The translations under genes were made by a program, and so were the position numbers. Positions 22,478-33,953 of a DNA stretch of 64,000 nucleotides are shown here, piece by piece. The notes beneath the pieces are model-generated. The model made no database searches. It saw only the letters and a program-made list of their open reading frames with translations, and was not told the DNA's origin. This DNA is from Plantago major (lineage: Eukaryota > Streptophyta > Magnoliopsida > Lamiales > Plantaginaceae). The stretch is from contig CM048843.1 of assembly GCA_026545765.1 (NCBI GenBank), forward strand, positions 744,001-808,000, written 5' to 3'. Positions within the stretch are counted from its first letter, which is position 1, and every line of letters begins with the position of its first letter.

Positions 22478-24393
22478 TTACATCTCTGTTGAAGTGGATG
22501 TTGTCACAACATCGCAGCTAACATCGGAATCACTGTTTTGTTTGCTAGAGGCAAGAAGGGAGGGATTCTTGGAGAGGTCACTGATGTTGGAGTAATCAAC
22601 ATGTTCCCTTTGTAAATCCTTTTGGTACTTGAAACAGTAAGGTTTTTTGTGACCAAGTTTGTGACAGTAAGTGCACACAAAAATTTCTTTTTCTTTGACA
22701 AACACATGACTTTTATGAGCTCAAAAAGAGGTTTGACAACATCTGGGGTTTCAGGGTTAACAGTGCAGTTCATGTTGCACCCAAGTTTCTTATCAAAAGA
22801 AGCATCATAACTACCAGTGTACCCTAGACCAGTAGTCCCATCATTATCCATATCAAGCATATCATTAAGTCTGGAAGTAGAGGAGTTCCACTTTGCAATT
22901 ACCTTCTTTTCATTAGATAGTTCAGTGGTTACCTTGAACAGTTCAGTGTCCTTCTTTGTCGGTTCAGCTTCCAGTTTGACAATGGTGTCTTTCAGATTGT
23001 AATTCTCCTTCTCAGTTTTCTTGAGGAGTTTTCTGAGTGTCTTCCATTCACTGAAGGGTTTCTCATACATTTGTTGCAGATCCTTCACCATTTGTTCAGC
23101 ACTGGCTTCCTCTTCTGAAGGACTATCTGTATCAAAATCCACAGAACCATGTAGACACAAAACATCCGAGATTCCTGATTTCTCAGGGTTGGTTAGTGCC
23201 AAAATTTCACAGTTCTCAGAGTCATCATAGTCAAAGAAGATTTCTACTCCTGATGTTGAATTGCCGATGATGTCCCAACTTTGGTCATCAACATTGTAAG
23301 TGGATGAACGGAGAGCTCTGGCATTGGTAGTTTAATCATCTTCTTTTTCTTCATCTTCATGTTCTTCATCTGAAACATCATTGAGACAAGCAAGAAGATT
23401 CTTTTTCTCTTTTCTGAGATTGTTAGCACATTCATTTTGATAATGACCCCACCCTTGGCATTCAAAACAACTAATCTTACTAAGAGGAGTGCGATCAAAA
23501 TCAGATTCAGAGCAAGTCTTGGAAGCAGAACCAGTTTTGAAAGTATTGGTTTTCTTTTTGAAATTTTTGGTTCCACTCGAGGATCCTTGACCAGAGTTTT
23601 TTCTGAATTTAAGTTTGTTGAACTTCCTCACAAGATTGTTGTAAGCTTCCTCAGTCATATTGTCAGACTCATCACTACTACTATCAGGCTCTGAAGATTT
23701 AGCTTTAGACTTAGAGTGAAGGGAGATACTATGGGTTTTCATACCTTGTCTCTCATTTTCATTTAGTTCAAAAAAATTTTAATTGTTCAACAAGGTGTGA
23801 AAATCCATAGTTGCCAAGTTATGAGTGTCTTCCAAAATGGTGACTTTGGTATTAAATCTTGAGGAAAGAGATCGAACAGCTTTGGAAACAAGTTGCCTAT
23901 TAGAGATAGCTTCTCCCAGTCTTTGGACTTCATTGGAGAGAGTTAAAAGTTTTTTCAAAATAAGAGTCAATTGTTTCTTCCTCCACCATTCTTAGATTTT
24001 CAAATTGAGACCAAAGCATTCTAAGTTTCGTTTGTTTGACACTAGCATCCCCTTCACAATGACTCTGAAGCAAATCCCAAGCTTGTTTTGCAGTAGTGCA
24101 GTAAACATATGAGCATCTACATGACCAAAAATAGCATTTAAGGCCTTTTCATTGTAAGAGCTAAGAAGTATGTCACCTGCAGTGAAGCGTTCTTCAGGAA
24201 TGGGGACAATGTCACCATCAGCATCAGGTCCTTGATTGGCGGTGTATCCTTCCAGAATGGATCTCCAAGCACGGCCATCAAGGGACTTGATGTATGTCCT
24301 CATCCGGATTTGCCAGTAATGGTAGTTGGACCCATCAAGCACAGGAGGTCTGTTGTAGTTTGCATCCATTGCAGTAGTACCAAATCCAGACAC
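22478..24393 (-). pseudogene. copia element 1 gag
   Basis: Gag starts at 24393 (MSGFGTTAMDANYNRPP), close to the primer-binding site, and shows the UBN2-type capsid pattern (LDGSNYHYWQIRMRTYIKSLD). Frameshifts near 24060 and 23770 split it. A CCHC knuckle, CFECQGWGHYQNEC (23420-23465), is followed by an acidic and coiled stretch (23202-22730) and a second knuckle-like motif, CTYCHKLGHKKPYC (22630-22680). Two separated knuckles make a long gag, as in Sireviruses. The gag-protease boundary lies near 22450. Confidence 0.85.
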
Positions 24394-24409
24394 CAGTAGT
24401 TAGGTGGCT

Positions 24410-24422
24410 GGCTCTGATGCCA
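24410..24422 (-). promoter_or_regulatory. primer-binding site of copia element 1
   Basis: The minus strand reads TGGCATCAGAGCC two bases inside the 5' LTR, one mismatch from the usual plant copia site TGGTATCAGAGC that pairs with initiator tRNA-Met. It fixes transcription as leftward from the right LTR. Confidence 0.88.
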
Positions 24423-24424
24423 CT

Positions 24425-25259
24425 TGTTAGAACGTAGGATCCCGGATTGGTACTTGGAACAAGATCAATAGACAATGTTGACAACAATGTCTTCAACACA
24501 GTAAACAAAAGGCAGCGGATGAATATGAATGAAACTTCTATTACCAAGCCAACATATATAAATATGTTGGCCGCGCCTTTAGGCAAAATATCTACTGACA
24601 GGAAAAGTAGATCTAATCAACTAGGTTTAATACAATCACAGATGATTGATTAAACAACCAAAACTAGCCCTAGAAGAACTAACAGTAAAAGTTATTCTAG
24701 GTCGATGTTTGAAAGAGTTATTCCAACAATGAATACTCTTAGACAAACTCTAAAGCTAGCAGAAAACAAGAAGCCTAAACTCTTTAATAAAATCTTGATT
24801 GATCACAAAGAAAGGCGTCATGATTGCTCGGCTGAATCCTTGTATATATACTTGAGATATCGACAGCTTCCATCCAAGTCGAAAGGCAATAGGATCTCAG
24901 CAAATGCAATTTCCTTTTTCTTGTTTTCTTCAATATACACATAGAAGGAATTTTCCATATTTTGATTCTTCATAAAATATATTCCTTCTTGCTTTCACCA
25001 TAAGTTGTTCTTTTTCCTTAAATCGTCTCTTGTTCGATTTGTAAATATTTCCAATCCAAGTTTCCTGTCCAAGGTTCTTTGTTCTTGATGTTGACTGCAA
25101 TGTTATATCTTCAATGTTATGCCAGCATTGAATTCTATCCTGTCACAATGTTATACAACATTGGTAGTCCTGCAGCTTCACAAACAACAACAAACACAAA
25201 CTTGGAACTGATTAATGAAAGACAAGATTATCAAAACACAAGTGCATACTGCACTTTCA
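24425..25259 (-). repeat. 5' LTR of copia element 1, 835 bp
   Basis: TG...CA ends agree with the flanking ATCCT and the primer-binding site. A TATATATA stretch near 24842-24850 lies in the middle, where an LTR promoter is expected. It has one copy of the unit that is duplicated in the other LTR. Confidence 0.93.
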
Positions 25260-25424
25260 ATCCTTATATTTTTATTTATTATTAAAATTAAACATCGTGG
25301 CTATAAATTAGCACACTTTAATATATAGTACTAACATTGTCAATATAGTGACATAATTAAACAAGAAGTGGGCTGGGTTGGGCTATGGAGAGATTGATCC
25401 AACTTATTTACCCTAAGGTGCTAA

Positions 25425-25788
25425 GGTGTTGTTTAGTTTGGATTTGGCATGATTAATTCTTCATGCTAAAAAAATCCAACTTACAAGCCAATTCAAGTCA
25501 TGCCAAACCTTATGCTAAAAATTGAGAGTTGTATTTGTGCTTCATTATGCAAAAATCATGTTCAAGTGTTAGAAAATACGTATCATCTACTATTATCTTA
25601 CTGAATTGAATTACGCCAATTATCTTGCCACATAAGCCCAATCAACCAATGAGAGAGCTGCCCCAAACTCATGGCATGGGCAGTTGGCAACTTTATCTGC
25701 TCGCTTTTTTTGGTCCAAACACAAATCTTCCCATGTCAAATAATGCCAAATAGTATCAAGAATGTGCATGAGCATACCAAACCGCACC
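25425..25788. mobile_element. Tourist-like MITE, 364 bp
   Basis: Inverted ends GGTGTTGTTTAGTTTGG and (complement of right) GGTGCGGTTTGGTATG are flanked by TAA at 25422-25424 and 25789-25791. The inner sequences remain partly complementary (GGCATGATTAATTCTTCATGC against its partner). It is non-coding. Confidence 0.72.
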
Positions 25789-25791
25789 TAA

Positions 25792-27764
25792 ATTTCCATC
25801 TATCTTCTAAGTAGTTGCTGCCGTCTTTTAATCTTCTTCATCTCCATTTTATTTCTCTCTACATCACTCACTCCTGATCACTTCTCCCTCAAGTTCTCAT
25901 ACTTCTTAAATTTTCAGATTCGATCATCCAGTAGAGCTCTTCGAGACGACGACGTTTGACGCCCACTTCTCTGAGAGACGTGAAGATGAATCTCTCTGTT
26001 CTCTTTTTTTCTTTTTCTGATTCTACAGATTTTTCTTCATTATTGGACTAGAAGAAACTACTGGAAGTTTGATTGTCCGAAGAGAATCGATTAGGGTTTT
26101 ATGATTTTTAGAAACTTTTTTTTTTTTGCAAAACAGTCTCTTGAAATAAATAAAACAAGAAATTTAACCCAAAAACCGTGGGAACCGGAGGTTCACCGAT
26201 TTCCACCGGTTTTTGGCCGGCTTGAACGGTTTTGGGAGGTCCGGTTTTATGGTGTATGTACGGCCGTCCCATGCAGGTTTCACGGTTTAACCGGTCCGAC
26301 TGTCCGGCCCGATTCGGGTTTTAAAACCCAGGTAAACGTCTATGTTGTTAACGAAATAAGTCTTGTTGTAATATGAAAAATACATTTGTTCTTATTTGAG
26401 AACATAGGTGTTCTGATTAATAATATCTATGGGTCCGTCTCTAAATAAATTATTTAGAAATTCTCTCGTGAGATTTAGGCTCTTCTTCGTCTGAATAGAA
26501 TCGAATTATAGTATAAAAAGCAGTAAGCATAATCGAATGAATTTGAGCGAAATAGTTTTAGGATGAAAAACGTAAGCGCTTCTCTTTGTCCATTCAGGTA
26601 CTAGTCAATCTTCTACTTTTCCTTACTTTATTGACCACAAAATAATAAGAAGTTTGTCCCGACACGAAAGAAGTATGAGATATGTGAAACAAATATGTTA
26701 CTATTTTCGTATTATAAATAAAAAAATAACAATTCGTGTAAGATAAACATAACATGAGCGAAATATAAGTATAAATATAGAAGTATATGATATAAATGAA
26801 CAAATTAAATCAACGAAAACGGATGGGCCACAAACATATGTGGATGTATTCCATCCGATTAACTAAAACCGGGTTAGGAAAAATACAATATGTTGTTCGA
26901 TTCGTAGACTAACGAACAAACCGATCTTAAATAGTAAAAGAGAAGGAGACATTAAAAACCTATGTCAAGGGAGTCAGTTGAAATAGTAAAAGTTCTTATA
27001 ACATTCATGACTTTCTTGAATATGAAGAGATAATATATACCTCCTACTCAGTTTTTATTATCTAGCACACTCAACTACTTTAGAGTTTATTAATGTGATG
27101 TGGGTCCTCTTATCGTCGAGGAAAATCAAAGACTTATTTCACTTACTCATTGAAATGTTCATTTTGGCAAATCTTTATAAATTAGCAACACATTGAAAAT
27201 CTCAATCACAAAATACTCATCAACTAACAAACGTGTTGCAATTCCTCAACGTTTAGGTCGACTCAATTACTTATGACTACTATATAAGTGATATGTTGTC
27301 CACAACCAACGTATATGTCCCTTCTAGTTCTAACACTAATGTACATTATCATGATATGCGCGCACCATAAAAAAACTTATAACAAGATCAATCTATTCGA
27401 ACTGCATGGCACTTAATTTTGGACTACTCTTATAAAGTTACACTTGACAAGTCTAGAACTTGTTTTGTGAAGTTTATACAAGTGGTTGCCGACCGGCTGA
27501 ATCACTTAATTTCCAACGAAACAAGTTTTACAACTCGGTAAGTATAAAATTGATTTTGTTGGAAAACTCTTCAACTTTAAATAGCCAGATTCTATATTAA
27601 ACATAGTAAAAATACAAACAATATAACATGCAAGTCGTGAAATTATGTATTACGGTATCGATGTTCTTCACCTGCAAGTCGTGAAATAATTTCACATGTT
27701 TCACATAATCACATTGAAGTTATAATTTCTCTGTTATCTGACTTCTTTAGGTTTATAAGGTTTA
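25792..27764. other. intergenic DNA with a CCGG-rich transposon-end-like block
   Basis: No convincing gene. The 160 bp at about 26175-26335 are rich in ACCGGT/GGTTT words (for example GGTTTAACCGGTCCGAC), typical of subterminal regions of plant hAT elements, but no partner end is seen. The rest to 27764 is AT-rich with no recognisable feature. Confidence 0.45.
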
Positions 27765-28230
27765 CTAGAACGTCAGAACACGCTACGCGTGTTATTGTGG
27801 CACATAGTTACATTTATAGAAGACATATATGAAGTCAAGTAATATCGTAGTTTCTAATAATGAATTGCCTTTTTTCAAGTTAATTTAGTGTTTAAGTTAG
27901 TGTCAATTGATATGTTTTAATTTAATTGGAGAAGATGAACATAAAGATTGGTTATTGTTGTTTTTTAATGATGAATTGATTTTGTTGGGTTGAATTAGGG
28001 TTTAAGATTTAACTAGAGAATGAAGGTTGGTTTTTTTAATGATGTATTGATTTTGTTGAGGTTGAATTATGGCTTGTAATTTGATTGAATAAAACATATT
28101 GTTTTTGTAATTAAAGTCTAATTTACATACATATTACTAATGAGTTCAATTTAACTTAAATTAAATATTCAATTGCAAAACTCCAATAGTTGTCCAATTA
28201 TATATGTATGTATGTATGTATATGTAATAA
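27765..28230 (-). mobile_element. short Helitron-like element
   Basis: On the minus strand the 3' end is a 7-bp-stem hairpin (AACACGC and GCGTGTT, 27777-27793), a short spacer and CTAG followed by T, the standard Helitron terminus. The body up to about 28200 matches the inverse of 57783-58285, sharing three copies of AATGATGAATTGATTTTG. The 5' TC end could not be fixed; a TATG microsatellite lies at about 28203-28228. No protein is encoded. Confidence 0.6.
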
Positions 28231-28582
28231 TAAGTGTAAAAACATTTCACAAATCAAATACCAATTCTAGATTTCAATTTGATCACGAGACATACTAACC
28301 AAAAACGACTTCTCCTTTAGCTTGATAAAGTTTAAGGCCGTACCCAACCCACGCGAACCCTTACTTGGTAACCATCCCGAGTGATGGATAATTTTGATGA
28401 GAACTTGTTCTGAAGTGAAGCATAAATGCATAATGTTAGTAGAGTACAAGGGCGGACGGCCCTTGGACTTAGGTGGGCTTCCCCTGGAAAAAAAAATGTC
28501 AATTGCAGGAATTCATCCTCTGGACAAATTCCAAGAACCCATCCACTCGCCTAGCACAGTCAACTTAAACTTTCTTACAAAT
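28231..28582. other. intergenic DNA
   Basis: No gene is seen. The 28449-28490 stretch (AGGGCGGACGGCCC, then GGTGGGCTTCCCC) resembles the inverse of 33205-33248, possibly the two ends of one decayed element. Confidence 0.35.
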
Positions 28583-28591
28583 TAAAATATA

Positions 28592-29662
28592 GGGAAAATT
28601 ACATCCAGACCCCCTATTAGATGTCGTAATTACACATTAGTATCACTTAGTCGAACAATTATGATTTCATCCAATTAGATGTAAAACAATTACACTTTCG
28701 TCCACGAACTTGACCAAATTCGAATTAAAACCTGGAAAAGTTAATTTTGCCCCTCTTAGATTATTGGATTTTGAAAGTTGACAAACACTAACACCTTTTG
28801 ACAAATTGTAATTCAGTCCATGTATATCTAATTTTATATTGTCACCCATAACTTTTCGAAAAACCTCAAATAAGCCCCTAAACTTCTATTGCAATTTGTA
28901 AAATTTCCCCAACTTTAAATCAAGATCAAATATCCTTTAAACATCAAAATTGAAAGCCGAAAAAATGAATCAGAGATGAATTTTAAAATCGGAGCTTTAT
29001 CTGACTGAGTGATGCATATACAACTCGATTGAAGTGCATTCTGACTCAAATCGGGCTGATATTTCGAACTTGATCTAATGCATCTCCAACCGAAACTGCA
29101 TGACAACTCCGGTGGAGCTGCATGACTCAGGCAGGATTATCTGACTCGGTTGAAGCATTCTGACTCAAATCGGGTATCCAGCTCGATTTGAGTTGTAATG
29201 CTACTCAACCGGAATCGCATAACATGACTCGATTGGAGATGAATCTGACTCAGATCCGGAGCTCATAGAGCTCCGGATCTGGAGCATAATTCCGCTCCGG
29301 ATCGGAGCTGATTTCAGCTCCCTTCCGAAGCTTGTGGTTGAGATTGTTTACGGCTCCACCGGAAAAGAAAGTGAAGAAAGAAAGAGAAGAATGAATCCAC
29401 CGGAGAAGAAGATATTAAGAAGATGGAGGAAGAAGAAACAAGTTGCAGAAGATGAAGAATGAAGAAGAAGATGATAGATGGCTGGATTTTTTTTTTTAAT
29501 TTTTTTTCTTTATTTAGGCCATGTTTGGTTGTTTCATTTGAAACAATTTAATTTAGCTGGTCAACGGATAAAATTGAAAATGGACCCAAATGTAATTGTC
29601 CCACTAAGTGATATCAATGTGAGAAACACCCTTCTAAATGGGTAACCCTATGTAATTATCCC
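28592..29662. mobile_element. MULE-like element with a perfect 9-bp target duplication
   Basis: TAAAATATA occurs at 28583-28591 and again at 29663-29671, the 9-bp duplication typical of Mutator-like elements. The ends GGGAAAATTACAT and (complement) GGGATAATTACATAGG are inverted, and further inner blocks such as TATCACTTAGT are shared. The interior holds GACTC/GATTTGAG-type repeats at 29000-29260 and purine-rich GAAGAAGA stretches, but no protein. Confidence 0.82.
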
Positions 29663-29671
29663 TAAAATATA

Positions 29672-30257
29672 TGAATTGTAAATATGGAATCATATAGTCC
29701 AAATTACACACGTTGAAATATAAAACCCGAAGACAATTCATACTCACACGTTCAGTAATGTAAATCCTTCCTTGTTTAGTATTTAGTTAATTATCATTAA
29801 TACTTAAATAATGAGTAATTAATTATCTATCCTTTGTTTAGAGTCCAAGTTTGGTTGGAAACAGTCTTCTACGGCTCTGTTTAGCAAAACTAGCTGGTAA
29901 GCTAGCTAGTAGCTGGAAAGCTAGCTGGTAGCTGGTTTGGTAACTGAAAAGCTAGCTGGTTAGGTAGTTGTTTAGCCAGCTGAAAAGCTAACTGGTTTTA
30001 AATGTAGGTGTTTAGCAAATTAGCTGAAAAGCTAGCTGGTATTTTGTAAAATGACATAAAAGGGCATTACTCTTATTTTTCTTTTCTTTAACCTTTCTTA
30101 TCGTATTATTAGTCTATAGTTTTTTAAATAATAATATATCATATTTTGTCCAATAATTATAATATATATTCAATGTACTTTACATCGCCACTTTAATAAC
30201 TTCATCAAAATTATCAGAAGTTGAAAGAAATAATCATTGATCATTTTAACTTAGTAA
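29672..30257. repeat. AGCTAGCTGG repeat cluster and AT-rich DNA
   Basis: Between about 29888 and 30033 the word AGCTAGCTGG or a close variant recurs about eight times, often as AAAAGCTAGCTGG. Clusters of this kind are subterminal regions of MITE-like elements. Only one end is visible; the rest is AT-rich with no gene. Confidence 0.55.
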
Positions 30258-32709
30258 TGAAAAAAATCAGTAATTGATGTGTAGTACATGTATGCATTTT
30301 AAAGAGGTGTGGATACATTAATCCTTATGCTAGTTGCAAAAAGACACAAATGTATATGAAGGATCCTTATGCTTATAACAATGGCTTCAGCACCTAAATT
30401 AAAACTAGATGTCATAACTTGTTGCGTGCTTGCAAGATGAATCTCAGGCTGATAATGTTGGGTGCATGATGTATATAGAATTCGTTGCTTGGTAATATGG
30501 CTGTTTTTACTTCTTATTTTATTTAGTCTAATTTAGGTTAATTTGGGTAGGGATATTTTCGGAATAAAAATATGAGAACCTTTTTTCAAAAAGTTTCTCG
30601 AGAAGCTTCTTTTCCATTAAACTTTAATTATTTGGAAAAAAAACTAACGTTCAGCATCTTGAAACTTTTTATTAGTCGATAGTCGAAAAAAAATTCTGGA
30701 AAATTGATGGTAAGCAGGCTCTTCTATTCCAATTATACCATTTTCATCCTTCTAACAGACTACGTTCCTGCTTCCTTCTTTCACGTTAGATAAACGTACT
30801 CAACAGTCTCTCTTCGTTCTTAACTTTCAAACGCCTATTACCCTAAAACCTATCATTCAGAAATCTGATTCGTTCACAATCTTGGCCGTTCTACACCAAG
30901 TTGCCACCGTTTCGATTCCGTTCGGTAAGTTCTTGACCTCAAATCATGTTTTCCTCGTCCCTATACGGCTATACCTCCTTCTAACTCAAGAAACGCTATT
31001 TTTGTATTCTGCATACTTAGAGTCACTTGCTGAGGCCAGGAACTTTCGATTCGTTTTGATCGATTTCTTGTTTGCTTTCGTTTGCCTTTCGGTAAGTTTC
31101 GAATCTCCGTTTTCCTTTCGTAACTTAGTTCGGGGGGTTCCGTTTGCATGTTCGTATTATTTTTTGATAATTCGAGTTGTAAATTGCTGGTTTCTACTGG
31201 TTTTCGCGCATGCTCTGCTTTTTATTTGGTGTGCTATGTTTCTGTTGACAGTATGTGTTCGTTTCAATTCAATTCGCCTCAGTCCTTTGACATGAAAAAG
31301 TTTTCTCTGAGTGGTCTGCATGTGGTTGTTACTGATTACCAGAGGTCTAGGTGTCGAAACTCATGTTTATTTTGCATTTTCTGTTCCTGCCTGTTGCGTG
31401 CTGTAGTGTCCAATAAATCATTTCTTCTGTGAATTTGTTGACAGCTTAACTTGTGGTTGGTTTTCTAAGTTTAGGGTATGTAAAGGTCTTGGTTTCGAAA
31501 CTTAGCATGAGCATTTTTTTTTTTCTTTCTCTGTTCTGTTATACGCTCTGTTATTCAGCTTTAACTATATTCGTAATTAATGTTATTAATCTGTATTGTG
31601 GCTGAATGGTTACATAGCAGAATTAATTATTTGTGGAGGTTCTGGTTTCGATCCTTGGTTCCCCATTATTTTGTTTCAATTTTATTTTCCTTGTTGCTAG
31701 TAACAAATTTGCGAAAATTTGATATGTAATTATATGCTTAGTTGATTCTTGTTGTTTATGCTTGATTCGTGGGGTTAAAGGGTATCGATATGTTGTTTTT
31801 ACGCAAATGTTAAGTAGTGTGATATTTTATCAGGATTTGCAGGTTTTGAGTTTTACGAGGCTATCTAAGGTGAGTGTTCTACCCAAAAGTATATGTATAG
31901 TTTGCGAAACTACAAGAAGTTATTTTAATGATATTATATGTATAGTATTGCATCTCAATTATTGTGAAAGTTCATGAAAACAAAATCTTGAAAACTGCAT
32001 TAAAACTATTTTCTCATGCTTCCGCTCAAAAGAAATGTATATATGTATATTTTATGATTCGATTTATTGATTTGCTTCGACCGATTTGTGCGCAATTGTG
32101 GTGGGGGTTTCTGAGTGGACATACTTGGGCAGTTGTGTCTGTCGAATTGTTCATGAAGTACCTCTGCTTACTATCCCTTGACGCGAGACAAAAGTCGCCG
32201 AGGTCTTGGGAGTAGTAGTGTTTCACCCCTGTACCATGGCAGGGTCTTCGTCTTCGTTGTGATGGTAGCACCACATGCAGGTGATAAGGGCTTGGATTGG
32301 GGTTATAAGGTTGACTGCACCAACGATAGTTTTTTCGCTTCGTTATATGTTTCTTGATTATATTATTTATATCTTGAATCGTTTGATTCAAAAACTTACT
32401 TTGTATTACTTACTTCGTTGTTCACTTAGCACAGAACCTCACTGATTTTTATCTCACACTTGTTTTGTTACCTTGTAGATTTCGGAGTAGTCTAGTGGAG
32501 GACTGAGTCGGGTAGACGTTCAACAACTTGAGTGAAAGTGGGTTATAATAAATGGAATATTTGTAACTTTTATCCGCTGCTTGTAAAAATAGTGTTTTCG
32601 CAAGTCAAGTGTTCAAATTTCAGCTTCTCACAGCTTTTAGATTGTCTTCCTGTTATTGGTTTAACGCCCTTGTATTTTTAAAAGTTAGTGAATTTTTCGG
32701 GGCATTACA
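30258..32709 (-). repeat. possible solo LTR, 2.45 kb
   Basis: The minus strand at 32709 begins TGTAATGCCCCG, a start common in LTRs of the plant Del/Tekay chromovirus group. AGTAA follows the putative end (32710-32714) and precedes a TG at 30258 (30253-30257). A chance 5-bp match is possible. The sequence has T-rich, weak frames only (for example 30882-31295), with no protein similarity recognised. Confidence 0.4.
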
Positions 32710-32714
32710 AGTAA

Positions 32715-33309
32715 CATAGGAGACAGGAAGAGCGAACTAATTAGGACTTTTGTGAACACATTAAATTCAATTGTTTAGATAAATTTGACATGTTTATCTA
32801 TTTGATTAATAGATGATTGATGTTGGTAAACATATAGTAGTATATGCTAATTATTTGCTTATCATCCATGTGTTTTGGTTAATTACTTGTAATTTTGTTA
32901 ATGTATACCAATCAGATGGTTTGAGGACCGATCGACTCTTGCTGTATTTTATATTTTATTTTATAATGTATTTCCTTGCATATTTTTCATTATTAGTTGT
33001 TATTTTCTTAAAAAAATTATTTAATTTAGATTGCTTCCATCCATTTTTTTTATGTTTAGTTTTTACATGGTTTTTAGTAATGTATATATAGTATTTATAT
33101 TTGAATGATGAAATCTATAATAGTCATTAAAAGAGGGTAAAAACCGGAATATGTAAGTATAACGGTCGAAAGAAAAAAAAAACAAAAGAGTCGGAAAATG
33201 AGTACCGCGTCAGCCCACCCAGAAAAAAATTCCTCGATCCGCCCTTGGTCGAGTATACTTCGAGAGTTCTTGTCGAATATTTTGCAGATTTAGTTTATTC
33301 TTGTGTGAC
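32715..33309. other. intergenic AT-rich DNA
   Basis: No gene or clear repeat is recognised. A 92-codon hydrophobic frame at 32813-33091 is a by-product of T-rich composition. Confidence 0.5.
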
Positions 33310-33312
33310 TAA

Positions 33313-33436
33313 GGCTCATTACATTATTTGGCTTCATTCGATTCGATTCCATTCGATTCGATTCGATTACATTTAGTTATATTTTATACTACAATTCAGT
33401 TCAGTTCAGTAAATTTCAGTTGAAGAGAACAGAGCC
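33313..33436. mobile_element. short Tourist-like MITE, 124 bp
   Basis: Ends GGCTCATTAC and (complement of right) GGCTCTGTTC are flanked by TAA on both sides. The interior has ATTCGATTCG and CAGTTCAGTT simple repeats. The inverted ends are short, so the call is moderate. Confidence 0.5.
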
Positions 33437-33569
33437 TAAGAATGACCATATTCTATAAAGTTTTTCCTTTCTTAATTTCTTTTCTTGCATTCTGGAGTAT
33501 GTCATACCCTCCACAATTGAAAGAAACTAAATCCAGAAATGCAATAAAACAAACTTATGAACAAATATA

Positions 33570-33853
33570 CTCCATTCGCCCCAATAAAAAACTTCCCATG
33601 TTCGATTAATTTATCTAGTACTTTTTAAAAATTATTTTTACTATATTATTTAGAATTAATTTATTGTCAAACCAAGGTTATAAAAGTAAACATAAATAAA
33701 ACGGAACCTTGGTTTGTACGAAATTATATTATACAAGTACAGCAACGTTGGTATCTCTACTATATATTTTTTTAATATAATTTATAAATATATTTTGTGG
33801 TCAAAGTAAAAATGAAAAAACCAACTTAGAATTTTTTTTAATTAGACGGAGAG
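33570..33853. mobile_element. Stowaway-like MITE, degenerate
   Basis: The left end CTCCATTCGCCCCAATAAA and the complement of the right end CTCTCCGTCTAATTAAA resemble the CTCCCTCCGT ends of Stowaway MITEs. The left flank is TA; the right flank has drifted. Confidence 0.5.
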
Positions 33854-33897
33854 AATATCTGGAATCAAAACACAGACCCATACAAATAACTTAATGT

Positions 33898-33947
33898 AAG
33901 AAATCATATTGGCTTTGTCCGTGCAGGCTCGAATCCTGCCGACCACG
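33898..33947 (+). pseudogene. tRNA-Ser 3' half
   Basis: The sequence runs from an AGAAATCAT anticodon-arm remnant through a serine-type long variable arm (TTGGCTTTGTCCG) and an intact T arm (GCAGG, loop CTCGAAT, CCTGC) to the acceptor strand CGACCACG, followed by six T residues, a pol III terminator. The 5' half (D arm, A box, acceptor partner) is not found upstream. The arrangement matches eukaryotic tRNA-Ser(AGA). It is a truncated gene copy or a relic of a tRNA-derived insertion, not a functional tRNA. Confidence 0.75.
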
Positions 33948-33953
33948 TTTTTT

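Larger units (their letters stand above)
13962..25259 (-). mobile_element. Ty1/copia retrotransposon, Sirevirus-like, complete ends
   Basis: The element is 11,298 bp on the minus strand, flanked by a perfect 5-bp duplication ATCCT (13957-13961 and 25260-25264). LTR ends are TG...CA. The primer-binding site beside the right LTR pairs with initiator tRNA-Met. The order gag, protease, integrase, RT, RNase H defines Ty1/copia. A further 2-kb envelope-like region between RNase H and the 3' LTR, plus extra polypurine tracts, point to the Sirevirus genus. Nearly every gene has frameshifts. It sits in the second copy of the tandem repeat at 11930-13961. Confidence 0.95.

Noticed and set aside
30882..31432. 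Hydrophobic 137- and 94-codon frames
   Set aside because: T-rich sequence gives long Phe/Leu/Val frames by chance; no domain and no supporting splice structure was found.
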